From assembly GCA_937902695.1 (NCBI GenBank), contig CALFNI010000193.1, forward strand, positions 1 to 10,648: 10,648 bases of DNA, given 5' to 3'. How positions within the stretch are numbered: the stretch's first letter is position 1; every line of letters starts with the position of its first letter. Under the pieces are notes generated by a model. The model saw only the letters and a list, made by a program, of their open reading frames with translations, was not told the DNA's origin and searched no databases. This stretch comes from an uncultured Rhodanobacteraceae bacterium (GTDB taxonomy: Bacteria > Pseudomonadota > Gammaproteobacteria > Xanthomonadales > Rhodanobacteraceae). Below, in pieces: positions 1-7,715 of the stretch. A program made the position numbers and the translations under genes.

Positions 1-1308
1 GTCATGGCCGAGCACGACATCGTGCCGATCGACCTGCTCGTCACGAACCTCTACCCGTTCGAGGCGGCGACGGCGCGGCCCGACTGCACGCTCGCCGACG
101 CGATCGAGAACATCGACATCGGCGGCCCGGCGATGCTGCGCGCCGCGGCGAAGAACCACGAGCACGTCGCCGTCGTGGTCGATCCCGCCGATTACGCCGA
201 GATCCTCGAGGCGCTCGCCCACGGCGGCACCGGGTTGAGCCTGCGCCGCCGGCTGGCCGCGAAGGCCTACGCGCATACGGCGCGCTACGACGGCGTCATC
301 GCCAACTGGCTCGGCGCGCGGCCCGATTCCGAACGCATCGAGCCGTTCGCGCCGACGCTGCACCTTTCGTTCGAGCTGAAGCAGACGCTTCGCTACGGCG
401 AAAATCCGCACCAGGGCGGCGCGCTCTATGTCGAGCAGCACGTGCCGGCCGGCACCGTCGCGAGCGCACGCGTGCTCGCGGGCAAGGAGCTTTCGTACAA
501 CAACATCGCCGATGCCGACGCCGCGCTCGAATGCGTCAAGGCGTTCCGCAAGACGCCGGCCTGCGTCATCGTCAAGCATTCCAACCCGTGCGGCGTCGCG
601 CTCGGCGCCGATCTCGGCGAGGCCTACGAGCACGCCTACGCGTGCGATCCGGTCTCGGCGTTCGGCGGCATCATCGCGTTCAACCGCACGCTCGACGCCG
701 ACACGGCGGCGCGCATCATCAAGCGCCAGTTCGTCGAAGTCGTCATCGCGCCGGACATCGAGCCCGCCGCGCTCGCCGCGCTCGCCGCCAAGCCGAACGT
801 GCGCGTGCTCGCCAGCGGTGCCTGGGACGAGAATCCGTCGTCCTCGCTCGATTTCAAGCGCATCGCGGGCGGTCTCCTGGTGCAGGACATCGATCGCGAC
901 ACGCTGCTGATGACCGATCTGAAAGTCGTCTCCAAGCGCGTGCCGGACGCGGCGGAGCTCCGCGACCTCCTGTTTGCGTGGCACGTCGCGATGTTCGTGA
1001 AGTCGAACGCGATCGTCTACGCGCGCGAAGGGCGCACGGTCGGCATCGGCGCCGGCCAGATGAGCCGCGTCGTCAGCGCGAAGATCGCCGCGATGAAAGC
1101 CGCCGAAGCCGGCCTCGAAGTGCGCGGCTGCGGCATGGCGTCGGACGCGTTCTTCCCGTTCCGCGACGGCATCGACGCCGCCGCCGAGGCCGGCATCCGC
1201 GCGGTGATCCAGCCCGGCGGCTCGATGCGCGACGACGAAGTCATCACCGCCGCCGACGAGCACGGCATGGCGATGGTGTTCACCGGCGTGCGCCACTTCA
1301 GGCATTGA
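1..1308 (+). CDS. purH: Bifunctional AICAR formyltransferase / IMP cyclohydrolase, 5'-truncated by the window edge
   Basis: PurH catalyses the last two steps of de novo IMP synthesis in the cytoplasm: formylation of AICAR with 10-formyl-THF, then ring closure to IMP. The reading frame is open from base 1. The first ATG (base 4) lies inside the protein: it aligns with about residue 90 of E. coli PurH as I recall it, so about 90 residues are missing and the full protein should be about 525 aa. Counting from that Met, the rest of the cyclohydrolase (MGS-like) domain is visible, with NLYPF (Tyr17) and NIDIGGP...AAAKNH (Asp38, Lys50). The transformylase domain follows, with RYGENPHQ, the catalytic KHSNPCG (Lys191-His192), [33 protein letters not shown] and [11 protein letters not shown]. 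It ends in the typical ...RHFRH. No frameshift is seen. It lies 130 bp upstream of purD on the same strand, the usual gammaproteobacterial order. Confidence 0.97.
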   Translation, partial: VMAEHDIVPIDLLVTNLYPFEAATARPDCTLADAIENIDIGGPAMLRAAAKNHEHVAVVVDPADYAEILEALAHGGTGLSLRRRLAAKAYAHTARYDGVIANWLGARPDSERIEPFAPTLHLSFELKQTLRYGENPHQGGALYVEQHVPAGTVASARVLAGKELSYNNIADADAALECVKAFRKTPACVIVKHSNPCGVALGADLGEAYEHAYACDPVSAFGGIIAFNRTLDADTAARIIKRQFVEVVIAPDIEPAALAALAAKPNVRVLASGAWDENPSSSLDFKRIAGGLLVQDIDRDTLLMTDLKVVSKRVPDAAELRDLLFAWHVAMFVKSNAIVYAREGRTVGIGAGQMSRVVSAKIAAMKAAEAGLEVRGCGMASDAFFPFRDGIDAAAEAGIRAVIQPGGSMRDDEVITAADEHGMAMVFTGVRHFRH

Positions 1309-1317
1309 CGTCCCGGC

Positions 1318-1392
1318 CGTCATCCCGGGCGAAAGCCGGGATCCAACTTGATTTTCAGGGCAACGTGGGTCCCGGCTTTCGCCGGGACGACG
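1318..1392. repeat. Long imperfect inverted repeat between purH and purD (REP-like intergenic palindrome)
   Basis: The left arm (1318-1345) and right arm (1366-1392) are near-perfect reverse complements. Over about 27 paired positions there are two mismatches (one would be a G-T wobble in RNA) and one extra G in the left arm, with a spacer of about 20 nt. Each arm also folds on itself. The right arm has a 6-bp stem CCCGGC/GCCGGG around a TTTC loop (1371-1386). The left arm has the matching stem with a bulged G and a GAAA loop (1324-1340). The core 'GTCATCCCGGGCGAAAGCC' resembles intergenic repeats I recall as dispersed in many proteobacterial genomes, including Xanthomonadales. Only this copy is in the window. 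Its position could affect readthrough from purH into purD, but it has no T-tract, so I do not call it a terminator. Confidence 0.85.
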
Positions 1393-1410
1393 ATGTTGTA
1401 GCCTCTCCCA

Positions 1411-1431
1411 AATCCCGAATCTCGAATCCCG
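1411..1431. repeat. Three tandem heptamers AATCCCG / AATCTCG / AATCCCG upstream of purD
   Basis: Bases 1411-1417, 1418-1424 and 1425-1431 are three contiguous 7-bp units, the middle one differing by one base. The array ends 7 nt before the purD start codon, where a Shine-Dalgarno sequence would normally lie. Short arrays of this AATCCCG type next to palindromic repeats are something I recall from intergenic regions of Xanthomonadales. With only three units, chance expansion cannot be excluded. Confidence 0.6.
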
Positions 1432-1438
1432 GCTCCCC

Positions 1439-2716
1439 ATGAAAGTTCTCGTCATCGGCTCCGGCGGCCGCGAGCACGCGCTCGCGTGGCGCCTCAAGCA
1501 ATCGCCGCGCGTCGACGAAGTCGTCGTCGCGCCCGGCAACGCCGGCACCGCGCGCGAGCCCGGCCTTCGCAACGCCGACGTCGCCGCCGCCGACCTCGAC
1601 GGCCTGATCGCGCTGGTGCGGCGCGAAGCGATCGATCTCACCGTCGTCGGCCCCGAAGGACCGCTCGTCGCGGGCATCGTCGATCGCTTCCGGGCGGCCG
1701 GCCTGAAGTGCTTCGGCCCGACGCGCATCGCGGCGCAGCTCGAAGGCTCGAAGTCGTTCGCGAAGGATTTCCTGCGCCGGCACAACATCCCGACTGCTGC
1801 GTACGAAGTCTTCACCGAGCTCGACGCCGCGCTCGCCTGCGTGCGCCGCCGCGGCGCGCCGATCGTCATCAAGGCCGACGGCCTTGCGGCCGGCAAGGGC
1901 GTCATCGTCGCGCTGACGCTCGCCGACGCCGAGCAGGCGCTTCGCGACATGCTCGGCGCCCATGCATTCGGCGATGCCTCGGCGCGCGTCGTCATCGAGG
2001 AGTTCCTCGACGGCGAGGAAGCGAGCTACATCGTCATGAGCGACGGCACGGATTTCGTGCCGATGGCGACGAGCCAGGACCACAAGCGCCGCGACGAAGG
2101 CGACCTCGGCCCGAATACCGGCGGCATGGGCGCCTATTCGCCGGCGCCGGTCGTGACGGCGGCTGTCGATCGGCGCATCGTCGACGAAGTCATCCGCCCG
2201 ACGCTCGCGGGCATGGCCGCCGAAGGCGCGCCGTTCACGGGCTTCCTCTACGCGGGCCTCATGATCGGCCGCGACGGCGCGCCGAAGGTCATCGAGTTCA
2301 ACGTGCGCTTCGGCGATCCGGAGACGCAGCCGATCATGCTGCGGCTCGAATCCGATCTCGCCGAGCTCGTGCTCGCCGCGCTCGACGGCGATCTCGCCGG
2401 ACGGAGCGTGCGCTGGGATCCGCGGCCGGCGATCGGCGTCGTCATCGCCGCGAGCGGATATCCGGGCAAGGTGCGCGGCGGCGATCCGGTTTCGGGGCTT
2501 GCCGATGCGTCCGGCGAGGGCGTCAAAGTGTTCCACGCCGGCACGCGCGAGGAGAACGGCGCGATCGTCAGCGCCGGCGGTCGCGTGCTGACGGTCTGTG
2601 CGCTCGGCGACGATCTGGGCGTGGCGCGCGACCGTGCTTATGATGCCGCGCGGCGCATTCGTCTGGACGGTTCGTTCTATCGGCGCGACATCGGGCATCG
2701 CGCGCTGGGCAAGTAG
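1439..2716 (+). CDS. purD: Phosphoribosylamine-glycine ligase (GAR synthetase)
   Basis: PurD joins glycine to 5-phosphoribosylamine with ATP, the second step of de novo purine synthesis, in the cytoplasm. The 425-aa length is normal for the family. The N-terminal dinucleotide-like loop is VLVIGSGGREHALAW (about residues 3-17). The ATP-grasp region shows IKADGLAAGKGV (Lys145 onward), the acidic stretch VIEEFLDGEEAS (185-196), the glycine-rich NTGGMGAYSPAP (226-237) and the metal-binding FNVRFGDPETQ (287-297). The C-terminal domain carries GVVIAASGYPG and FHAGT. The start is fixed by the conserved MKVLVIGSGGREHA beginning. The bases just upstream (GGCTCCCC) contain no Shine-Dalgarno sequence, so initiation is weak, leaderless or dependent on upstream translation. 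The gene follows purH and probably shares its transcript unless the intervening palindrome interrupts it. It ends 22 bp from the stop of the convergent TPR gene. Confidence 0.97.
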   Translation: MKVLVIGSGGREHALAWRLKQSPRVDEVVVAPGNAGTAREPGLRNADVAAADLDGLIALVRREAIDLTVVGPEGPLVAGIVDRFRAAGLKCFGPTRIAAQLEGSKSFAKDFLRRHNIPTAAYEVFTELDAALACVRRRGAPIVIKADGLAAGKGVIVALTLADAEQALRDMLGAHAFGDASARVVIEEFLDGEEASYIVMSDGTDFVPMATSQDHKRRDEGDLGPNTGGMGAYSPAPVVTAAVDRRIVDEVIRPTLAGMAAEGAPFTGFLYAGLMIGRDGAPKVIEFNVRFGDPETQPIMLRLESDLAELVLAALDGDLAGRSVRWDPRPAIGVVIAASGYPGKVRGGDPVSGLADASGEGVKVFHAGTREENGAIVSAGGRVLTVCALGDDLGVARDRAYDAARRIRLDGSFYRRDIGHRALGK

Positions 2717-2738
2717 GCTTTGGCGCGCCTGCGACGCG

Positions 2739-4454
2739 CTACCTCGCCGCGCCTTTGACATCCGGCGCCGGCCGCTCCGGCTTCAGCAGGGTGCTCATCG
2801 GCGGCCACGGTTTGTCCGGCAGCTTGTGCGCCTGGAACTGCTGCAGGAAATCGCGATAGCCCGGCAGCTCGCCCTTGCGGTTGTTGCGCACGAGCACGAA
2901 CATCGCGCCCTGCTGGATCTTCGCAGCGTCATCCCATTTGCCGTTGGCGGCGAGTGCGAGCGCGTAGGCCTCGGCGACCGGCGCCGCGTCGCTCTGATGG
3001 TAGAGCTTCTCGCCGTAGTCGAGCGCCATGCGCTTCTCTTCGACCGTGCTCGCCGGACACGTCGCCGTAAGGCGCACGAAAAGCTGCATCAGGATGCCGT
3101 TGCGCGCATCCTTGGCGAGCACGCCATTGATCTCGCGGATCGCCGCCGCGCACTTGCCCGCCGCGGCCTGGGCGGCCATGAGCCGCGTCCACGCTTCGGC
3201 ATCGCCGGGTGCCGCCTGGGCCAGCTTGCGATAGCTCGCGGCCGCGTCGTCGTAACGGCCGTTGCGCATCAGCAGATTGCCCACGGCGACCTCCGCGTCG
3301 GATTTCGGATCGATCGCACGCGATTTCTCGTACGCCTCCTGCGCGCCGCGGTCATCCTTCGACATCTCGAGCACGCGACCGAGCACGGCCCATGCGGCGG
3401 GATCGCGCGGGTTCGCGTCGATGGCAGCCTGCGCGCGCGACTTCGCCTGCGCGAGATTACCGTCGGCCGCTTCGACGCGCGCGTAGGTGTAGAGCAGCTC
3501 CGAATCGTTCGGGCGCGAGCGCAGCGCGCCGTCGAGCTTCTGCCGCGCGGCGTCGTACTGGCCGGTCTCGAGCAGGAACTCGGCTTCGCGCGTCGGCGTC
3601 AGTGCGCGCAGCGCCGCCGGCGAAACGCCGGACGGCGCGGCGGCTTCGTTCTTGTCCGCTGCCTGCGACTGCGCGGGCGCGGGCGCCGGCGGCGTCACCT
3701 GCGTCTGCAGGAGACCCAGCATGATCGGATCGCCGAGCGAGGGCGCGCCCTGGCCGACTTTCGCGCGCGCCTCCGACGCGGCCTTCGCATTGCCGGCGCC
3801 GGTGTACGCGTCGGCAAGCTGCGCATAGAGCTTGGTCGCCTGCGGATCATTGGCGAGCGCCTTGTTCGTCGCTTCCACGGCCTCGGCATAGCGCTTCTGC
3901 TTCAGGTCGATCTCGCCGAGCATCGCGTACGAGACGGCATCGCTCGGATTGCCCGCCGTGTAGTCGGTCAGGAGCTTCTTCGCGCCGTCGAGATCGCCCT
4001 GCTCGATCCGGATGTTGACGAGCGCCATGCGCATCGGCAGGTAGTGCTGATCGATCGCGAACGCCTTCTCGAAGTATTGCTGCGCTGCCGGGTTCTGGTT
4101 CTGGATGCGCGCGAGGATGCCCTGCGCATAGATCCAGCGCGCGTCGTTCGGCGCGAGGGCGGCGGCATCCTCGAGCGCGACTGCTGCTTCCGGATAGAAG
4201 CCGCCCTGTGCATAGAACGAGCCGAGCAGCGCATACGCGCCGGCGAGCTTGTCGCCGACGAGCGTCGGCTTCATCTTCTCGAAGTCGATGCGCGCATCGC
4301 GGAGCGCCTTCGCCTTGTCGGCCGGCAGCCGGGAAAGATCCGGCACGGGCACCGGCTTGACGAGCGCTTCGGCGGCGAACGCCGGCACGGCGACGAGGAG
4401 TAGAAGCGCGGCGAGCGCGGCCGCGAGCGGCTTCGAAGAAAGGAATCTTGCCAT
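2739..4454 (-). CDS. Exported tetratricopeptide-repeat protein, function unknown
   Basis: The start at 4454 is chosen because it puts a Sec signal peptide at the N-terminus: MARFLSSKP, a Leu/Ala core, then AFA|AEA (cleavage near residue 27). The open frame continues upstream to 4763, but that part overlaps the divergent gene and looks noncoding. The 571-aa product is almost all TPR helices: one block at about residues 68-235, and a second at about 287-515 with units such as LGRVLEMSKDDRGAQEAYEK and YAQGGFYPEAAVALEDAAAL. A flexible Pro/Ala/Gln-rich linker (about 254-286, PPAPAPAQSQ) separates them. Two cysteines (435 and 466) in the second block could form a disulfide. There is no lipobox, so I infer a soluble periplasmic or peripheral scaffold. 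The ATG lacks a clear Shine-Dalgarno sequence; a weak TAAACT box lies about 35 bases upstream. No named family was recognised, and the partner is unknown. Confidence 0.88.
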   Translation of the reverse strand: MARFLSSKPLAAALAALLLLVAVPAFAAEALVKPVPVPDLSRLPADKAKALRDARIDFEKMKPTLVGDKLAGAYALLGSFYAQGGFYPEAAVALEDAAALAPNDARWIYAQGILARIQNQNPAAQQYFEKAFAIDQHYLPMRMALVNIRIEQGDLDGAKKLLTDYTAGNPSDAVSYAMLGEIDLKQKRYAEAVEATNKALANDPQATKLYAQLADAYTGAGNAKAASEARAKVGQGAPSLGDPIMLGLLQTQVTPPAPAPAQSQAADKNEAAAPSGVSPAALRALTPTREAEFLLETGQYDAARQKLDGALRSRPNDSELLYTYARVEAADGNLAQAKSRAQAAIDANPRDPAAWAVLGRVLEMSKDDRGAQEAYEKSRAIDPKSDAEVAVGNLLMRNGRYDDAAASYRKLAQAAPGDAEAWTRLMAAQAAAGKCAAAIREINGVLAKDARNGILMQLFVRLTATCPASTVEEKRMALDYGEKLYHQSDAAPVAEAYALALAANGKWDDAAKIQQGAMFVLVRNNRKGELPGYRDFLQQFQAHKLPDKPWPPMSTLLKPERPAPDVKGAAR

Positions 4455-4599
4455 CGGAAATCGATACGTGCGGCGAAAAAGGACGCGCAGTTTACCCGCT
4501 CGGCGCGTTCGGGGTCGGAACGGGGCTCGGACCACATCGCGCAGCGCGAGTTCACGCGATCCCGCGGCCGTTCCGCGCATGCGGCCGCCGTGGCCGCTC

Positions 4600-4608
4600 T
4601 GGTAGATT
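4600..4608 (+). promoter_or_regulatory. Candidate extended -10 promoter element for the transporter-acyltransferase gene
   Basis: TGGTAGATT reads as an extended -10 element (TGn followed by TAGATT, 4 of 6 to TATAAT). It lies 24 nt before the start codon at 4633, inside the 178-bp divergent spacer (4455-4632). No convincing -35 lies 16-18 bp upstream. It is one of the few AT-rich patches in the spacer. The rest of the spacer shows a weak TAAACT box on the minus strand and nothing else I recognise. Confidence 0.35.
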
Positions 4609-4632
4609 CTCCCGTCCGCCGCGGGGAGCCTC

Positions 4633-6510
4633 ATGTCGGGACAGACCCAGTTCGCACTGCTCGGCCTGAGGCGTTTCGCGCCGTTCTTCGCGACCCAGGC
4701 GTTCGGCGCATTCAACGACAACGCGTTCCGCAACGCGCTGATCGTGCTCGTCGGGTTCCACATGGGCCTCGACGAAAGCGCGGTCGGCTTCTACTCGAAC
4801 ATCGTGCCGGCGCTGTTCATCCTGCCGTTCTTCCTGTTCTCGGCGACCGCGGGTCAGCTGGCCGAGAAGTTCGAGAAGACGCGCATCATCCGCTTCGTCA
4901 AGCTGTTCGAGATCGCCGCGATGGCGCTCGCGTCGGTCGCGTTCTACCGGCACAGCCTCTGGCTGATGCTGACCGTCCTGTTCCTGATCGGCCTTCACTC
5001 GACGCTGTTCGGGCCGATCAAGTACGCGATCCTGCCGCAGACGCTGCATCCGGACGAGCTCGTCGGCGGCAACGCGCTGGTCGAGACGGGCACCTCGCTG
5101 GCGATCCTGATCGGCATGATCGCCGGCGGCTCGGCGATGGCGAGCGCAGGTCCGGTCGCTGCGTCGATCCTGGTGCTGACGATCGCAGCCGCGGGTTACC
5201 TCGTCTGCCGCGCGATCCCGCCGGCGCCGGCGACGGCGCCCGATCTCAGATTCAACTGGAATCCGTTCACCGAGACCTTGCAGGTGCTCGGCTTCGTGAC
5301 GAAGAACCGCACCGTCTTCAACTCGGTGCTCGGCATCTCGTGGTTCTGGTTCTTCGGCGGCGTCTTCACGATGCAGCTGCCGAACTATACGAAGGTCTTC
5401 CTCGGCGGCAGCGAATCGGTGTCGATCCTGGTGCTCGCGCTGTTCTCGATCGGCGTCGGCGTCGGGTCGCTCTTGTGCGAGAAGCTGTCCGGACGCCGCG
5501 TCGAGATCGGCCTCGTGCCGTTCGGCTCGATCGGCCTCACGCTGTTCGGCATCGACCTCTACTTCGCGCGGCCTGCCGCCGCGACGCTGCACGAGCTCTC
5601 GGCGTTCGCGTTCCTCGGCGCGCCCGGGAGCTGGCGCATCGTCGCCGATTTCGTCCTCGTCGGCGTATTCGCCGGCTTCTACATCGTGCCGCTGTTCGCG
5701 CTCGTGCAGAGCCGCGCGCCGAAGAGCGAGCTTTCGCGCGTGATCGCCGGCAACAACATCATCAACGCGCTCTTCATCGTCGCGGCGGCCGCGTTCGGCA
5801 TCGGGCTCGGCGCGGCGGGACTCACGATTCCGCAGATCTTCCTCATCACCGCGATCCTCAACGCAGCCGTCGCGATCTACATCTACACGCTCGTCCCCGA
5901 GTTCCTGATGCGATTCCTCTCGTGGCTGATCGTGAGCGTGCTCTATCGCATCCGCGTCGCGGGCGCGGACAACCTGCCCGAAGCAGGCGCCGCCGTGCTC
6001 GTCGCCAACCACGTGAGCTTCATGGATCCGCTGATCGTCAACGCGGTGACGCGCCGGCCGCCGCGCTTCGTCATGTATTACAGGATCTTCAACATCCCGG
6101 TGCTGCGCTTCATCTTCCGCACCGCGAAGGCGATTCCGATCGCCGGCCGCAGGGAAGACGAAGCGCTGATGGAGCGCGCGTTCGCCGAGGTCGAGCGGAC
6201 GCTCGCTGCCGGCGATCTCGTCTGCATCTTTCCGGAAGGCGGCATCACGCGCGACGGCGAGGTCGGGCCGTTCCGCCCCGGCATCGAGCGGATTCTCGCA
6301 ACGCAGCCGGTGCCGGTCGTGCCGATCGCGCTCCGCGGGCTCTGGGGCTCGGTGTTCAGCCGGCGCGATTCGGCGCTCGGGCGCATGCGGTTGCCGCGCC
6401 GGTTTCGCGCGCGCATCGAGGTCGCGATCGGGCAACCGGTCCCGCCCGGCGAGGCCACCGCGGCGGCGCTCGAAGCGCGCGTGCGCGCGCTCCGCGGCGA
6501 CGAGGCATGA
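4633..6510 (+). CDS. Two-domain fusion: LplT-like MFS transporter + PlsC-type (1-acylglycerophosphate-like) acyltransferase
   Basis: The 625-aa inner-membrane protein starts at ATG 4633, preceded by GGGGAG (4623-4628). Residues 1 to about 425 are a hydrophobic MFS region of about 12 helices. It opens with the lysophospholipid-transporter signature FNDNAFRNAL (27-36) and includes LHPDELVGGNALVETGTSLA. Residues about 430-625 form a cytoplasmic acyltransferase domain with the catalytic HX4D motif NHVSFMDP (His460, Asp465), the acceptor-binding FPEGGITRDGE (533 onward) and VPIALRGLW. Related three-domain proteins (LplT-PlsC-acyl-ACP synthetase) continue with an AMP-binding domain. Here the gene stops at the end of PlsC and a glycosyltransferase follows, so the acyl donor must be activated elsewhere. 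The likely role is flipping a lysophospholipid or related lipid and acylating it at sn-2. The exact substrate is inference. The stop overlaps the next start by 4 bases, implying translational coupling. Confidence 0.92.
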   Translation: MSGQTQFALLGLRRFAPFFATQAFGAFNDNAFRNALIVLVGFHMGLDESAVGFYSNIVPALFILPFFLFSATAGQLAEKFEKTRIIRFVKLFEIAAMALASVAFYRHSLWLMLTVLFLIGLHSTLFGPIKYAILPQTLHPDELVGGNALVETGTSLAILIGMIAGGSAMASAGPVAASILVLTIAAAGYLVCRAIPPAPATAPDLRFNWNPFTETLQVLGFVTKNRTVFNSVLGISWFWFFGGVFTMQLPNYTKVFLGGSESVSILVLALFSIGVGVGSLLCEKLSGRRVEIGLVPFGSIGLTLFGIDLYFARPAAATLHELSAFAFLGAPGSWRIVADFVLVGVFAGFYIVPLFALVQSRAPKSELSRVIAGNNIINALFIVAAAAFGIGLGAAGLTIPQIFLITAILNAAVAIYIYTLVPEFLMRFLSWLIVSVLYRIRVAGADNLPEAGAAVLVANHVSFMDPLIVNAVTRRPPRFVMYYRIFNIPVLRFIFRTAKAIPIAGRREDEALMERAFAEVERTLAAGDLVCIFPEGGITRDGEVGPFRPGIERILATQPVPVVPIALRGLWGSVFSRRDSALGRMRLPRRFRARIEVAIGQPVPPGEATAAALEARVRALRGDEA

Positions 6511-7670
6511 ACCGGACGCGCAGGCGCGTCCTGCTGCTCAGCGTCTCGGCCGGTGCCGGCCACGTGCGCGCGGCCGAAGCCCTGCGCGTCGCCGCGGAGG
6601 CGCAAGGCCTCGTCGCGCAGCATCTGGACGTGATGGATTTCGTTTCGTCCGCGTTCCGCGCGCTCTACACCGATTTCTACCTCAAGCTGGTCGAACATCA
6701 CCCGGCGGTGTGGGCGATGCTCTACCGCATCATGGATCGCACGCCGCCGAGCACGCCGCTCGCGCGCGTGCGCCGCGCGATCGAGCGGCTCAACACGCTG
6801 AAACTCCGCAAGGCCGTCGCGGCGTTCGTACCGGACGCCATCGTCTGCACACATTTCCTGCCGGCCGAGCTCCTGATGCGCGAACGCGCGCGCGGCCGCG
6901 TGACGAGCCCGGTCTACGTGCAGATCACCGATTTCGACCTGCACGGCATGTGGATCGTGCCGGACATGGCCGGCTACTTCGTTGCGAGCGACGAGGTCGC
7001 ATTCCGCGCGCACGCGCGCGGGATCGGGGCGGCGCAGACGCACGTGACCGGCATTCCGATCATGCCGAGCTTCGCGTCGCCGCCGCCGCGCGGCGAATGC
7101 GCGGCCGAGCTCGGCATCGACGCCGATCGCAGGACCATTCTCCTGATGGGCGGCGGCGCGGGGCTCGGCGGGCTCGACGACGTCGCCGCGCGGCTCCTCG
7201 CGCTCGATCAGGATATCCAGCTGATCGCGCTCGCCGGCCGCAACGCCGACATGCTGCAGCGGCTCCAGGCGCTCGCCAGGCGCCATCCGCGGCGGCTCGT
7301 CGCGCAGGGCTTCACGAACCGCGTCGAGCGGCTGATGGCCGCCTCCGATCTCGTGATCACGAAGCCGGGCGGGCTCACGACGTCCGAATGCCTCGCGATG
7401 GGGCTCCCGATGATCGTGCACGCGCCGATCCCAGGCCAGGAAGAACGCAACTGCGACTACCTGCTCGAGCAGGGCGCCGCGCTGAAGGCGATCGACGCGA
7501 ACGCGCTCGAATGGCGCGTGCGCGAGCTCACCGCCGCGCCCGCCCGTCTCGCCGCGATGGCTGCGCGCGCCAAAGCGCTCGGCCGGCCGCATGCCGCGCG
7601 CGACGTGCTGCGGGTCGTGCTTGCGGCCTCACCAGCGACTCCCACCACAAGTCCACAAATGCTAGATTAG
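6507..7670 (+). CDS. GT28-family glycolipid glycosyltransferase, MGDG-synthase-like
   Basis: This 387-aa protein has the two-part layout of MGDG synthase and diacylglycerol glucosyltransferases (UgtP type). The N-terminal acceptor domain has SAGAGHVRAAEAL (14-26), where His19 matches the conserved His after the glycine loop. It continues with DVMDFVSSAFRALYTDFYLK, typical of the MGDG-synthase N-terminal family. The C-terminal GT28 nucleotide-sugar domain shows LLMGGGAGLGG, then KPGGLTTSECLAMGLP (286-301, Glu294) and PIPGQEERN (307-315). It should transfer a sugar from a UDP-sugar to a membrane lipid such as diacylglycerol at the cytoplasmic face. The sugar and the linkage cannot be read from sequence. 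It starts inside the stop of the acyltransferase fusion (ATGA, 6507-6510), and no separate Shine-Dalgarno sequence is evident. A peptidoglycan MurG role is unlikely: MurG has a different N-terminal glycine motif and lies in the dcw cluster. Confidence 0.88.
   Translation: MNRTRRRVLLLSVSAGAGHVRAAEALRVAAEAQGLVAQHLDVMDFVSSAFRALYTDFYLKLVEHHPAVWAMLYRIMDRTPPSTPLARVRRAIERLNTLKLRKAVAAFVPDAIVCTHFLPAELLMRERARGRVTSPVYVQITDFDLHGMWIVPDMAGYFVASDEVAFRAHARGIGAAQTHVTGIPIMPSFASPPPRGECAAELGIDADRRTILLMGGGAGLGGLDDVAARLLALDQDIQLIALAGRNADMLQRLQALARRHPRRLVAQGFTNRVERLMAASDLVITKPGGLTTSECLAMGLPMIVHAPIPGQEERNCDYLLEQGAALKAIDANALEWRVRELTAAPARLAAMAARAKALGRPHAARDVLRVVLAASPATPTTSPQMLD
7660..7668 (+). promoter_or_regulatory. 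Candidate extended -10 promoter element for the secreted beta-helix gene
   Basis: TGCTAGATT has the same TGn-TAGATT form as the element at 4600-4608. It lies across the last codons of the glycosyltransferase gene, 47 nt before the start at 7716, and sits in a locally AT-rich patch. No good -35 is visible. The remaining spacer to the next gene (7671-7715) holds only the ribosome binding site. Confidence 0.35.
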
Positions 7671-7715
7671 GCGCCGCGCACCTTCCGGTGCCGTGCCTTC
7701 CGTCGGGGGAGCGAC

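Noticed and set aside
1318..1392. Reading the purH-purD palindrome as an intrinsic terminator of purH
   Set aside because: There is no T-tract after the stem, and purD follows in the same direction without an evident promoter of its own. The nested, two-arm structure fits a dispersed repeat better.
2717..2738. A bidirectional terminator between purD and the convergent TPR gene
   Set aside because: The 22-bp gap contains only the 8-bp palindrome GGCGCGCC and no stable stem-loop with T-tracts.
1355..2761. 468-aa minus-strand frame opposite purD
   Set aside because: Antisense shadow of an unmistakable purD. Low-complexity Arg/Ala/Asp/Glu composition.
2598..4403. 601-aa plus-strand frame opposite the TPR gene and overlapping the purD end
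   Set aside because: Arg-rich antisense shadow. The minus frame encodes a signal peptide and regular TPR helices.
4552..6435. 627-aa open frame on the minus strand opposite the transporter-acyltransferase gene
   Set aside because: The product is extremely rich in Arg, Asp, Glu and His with no domain, as expected for the antisense of a GC-rich gene. The plus-strand frame has clear membrane helices and acyltransferase motifs.
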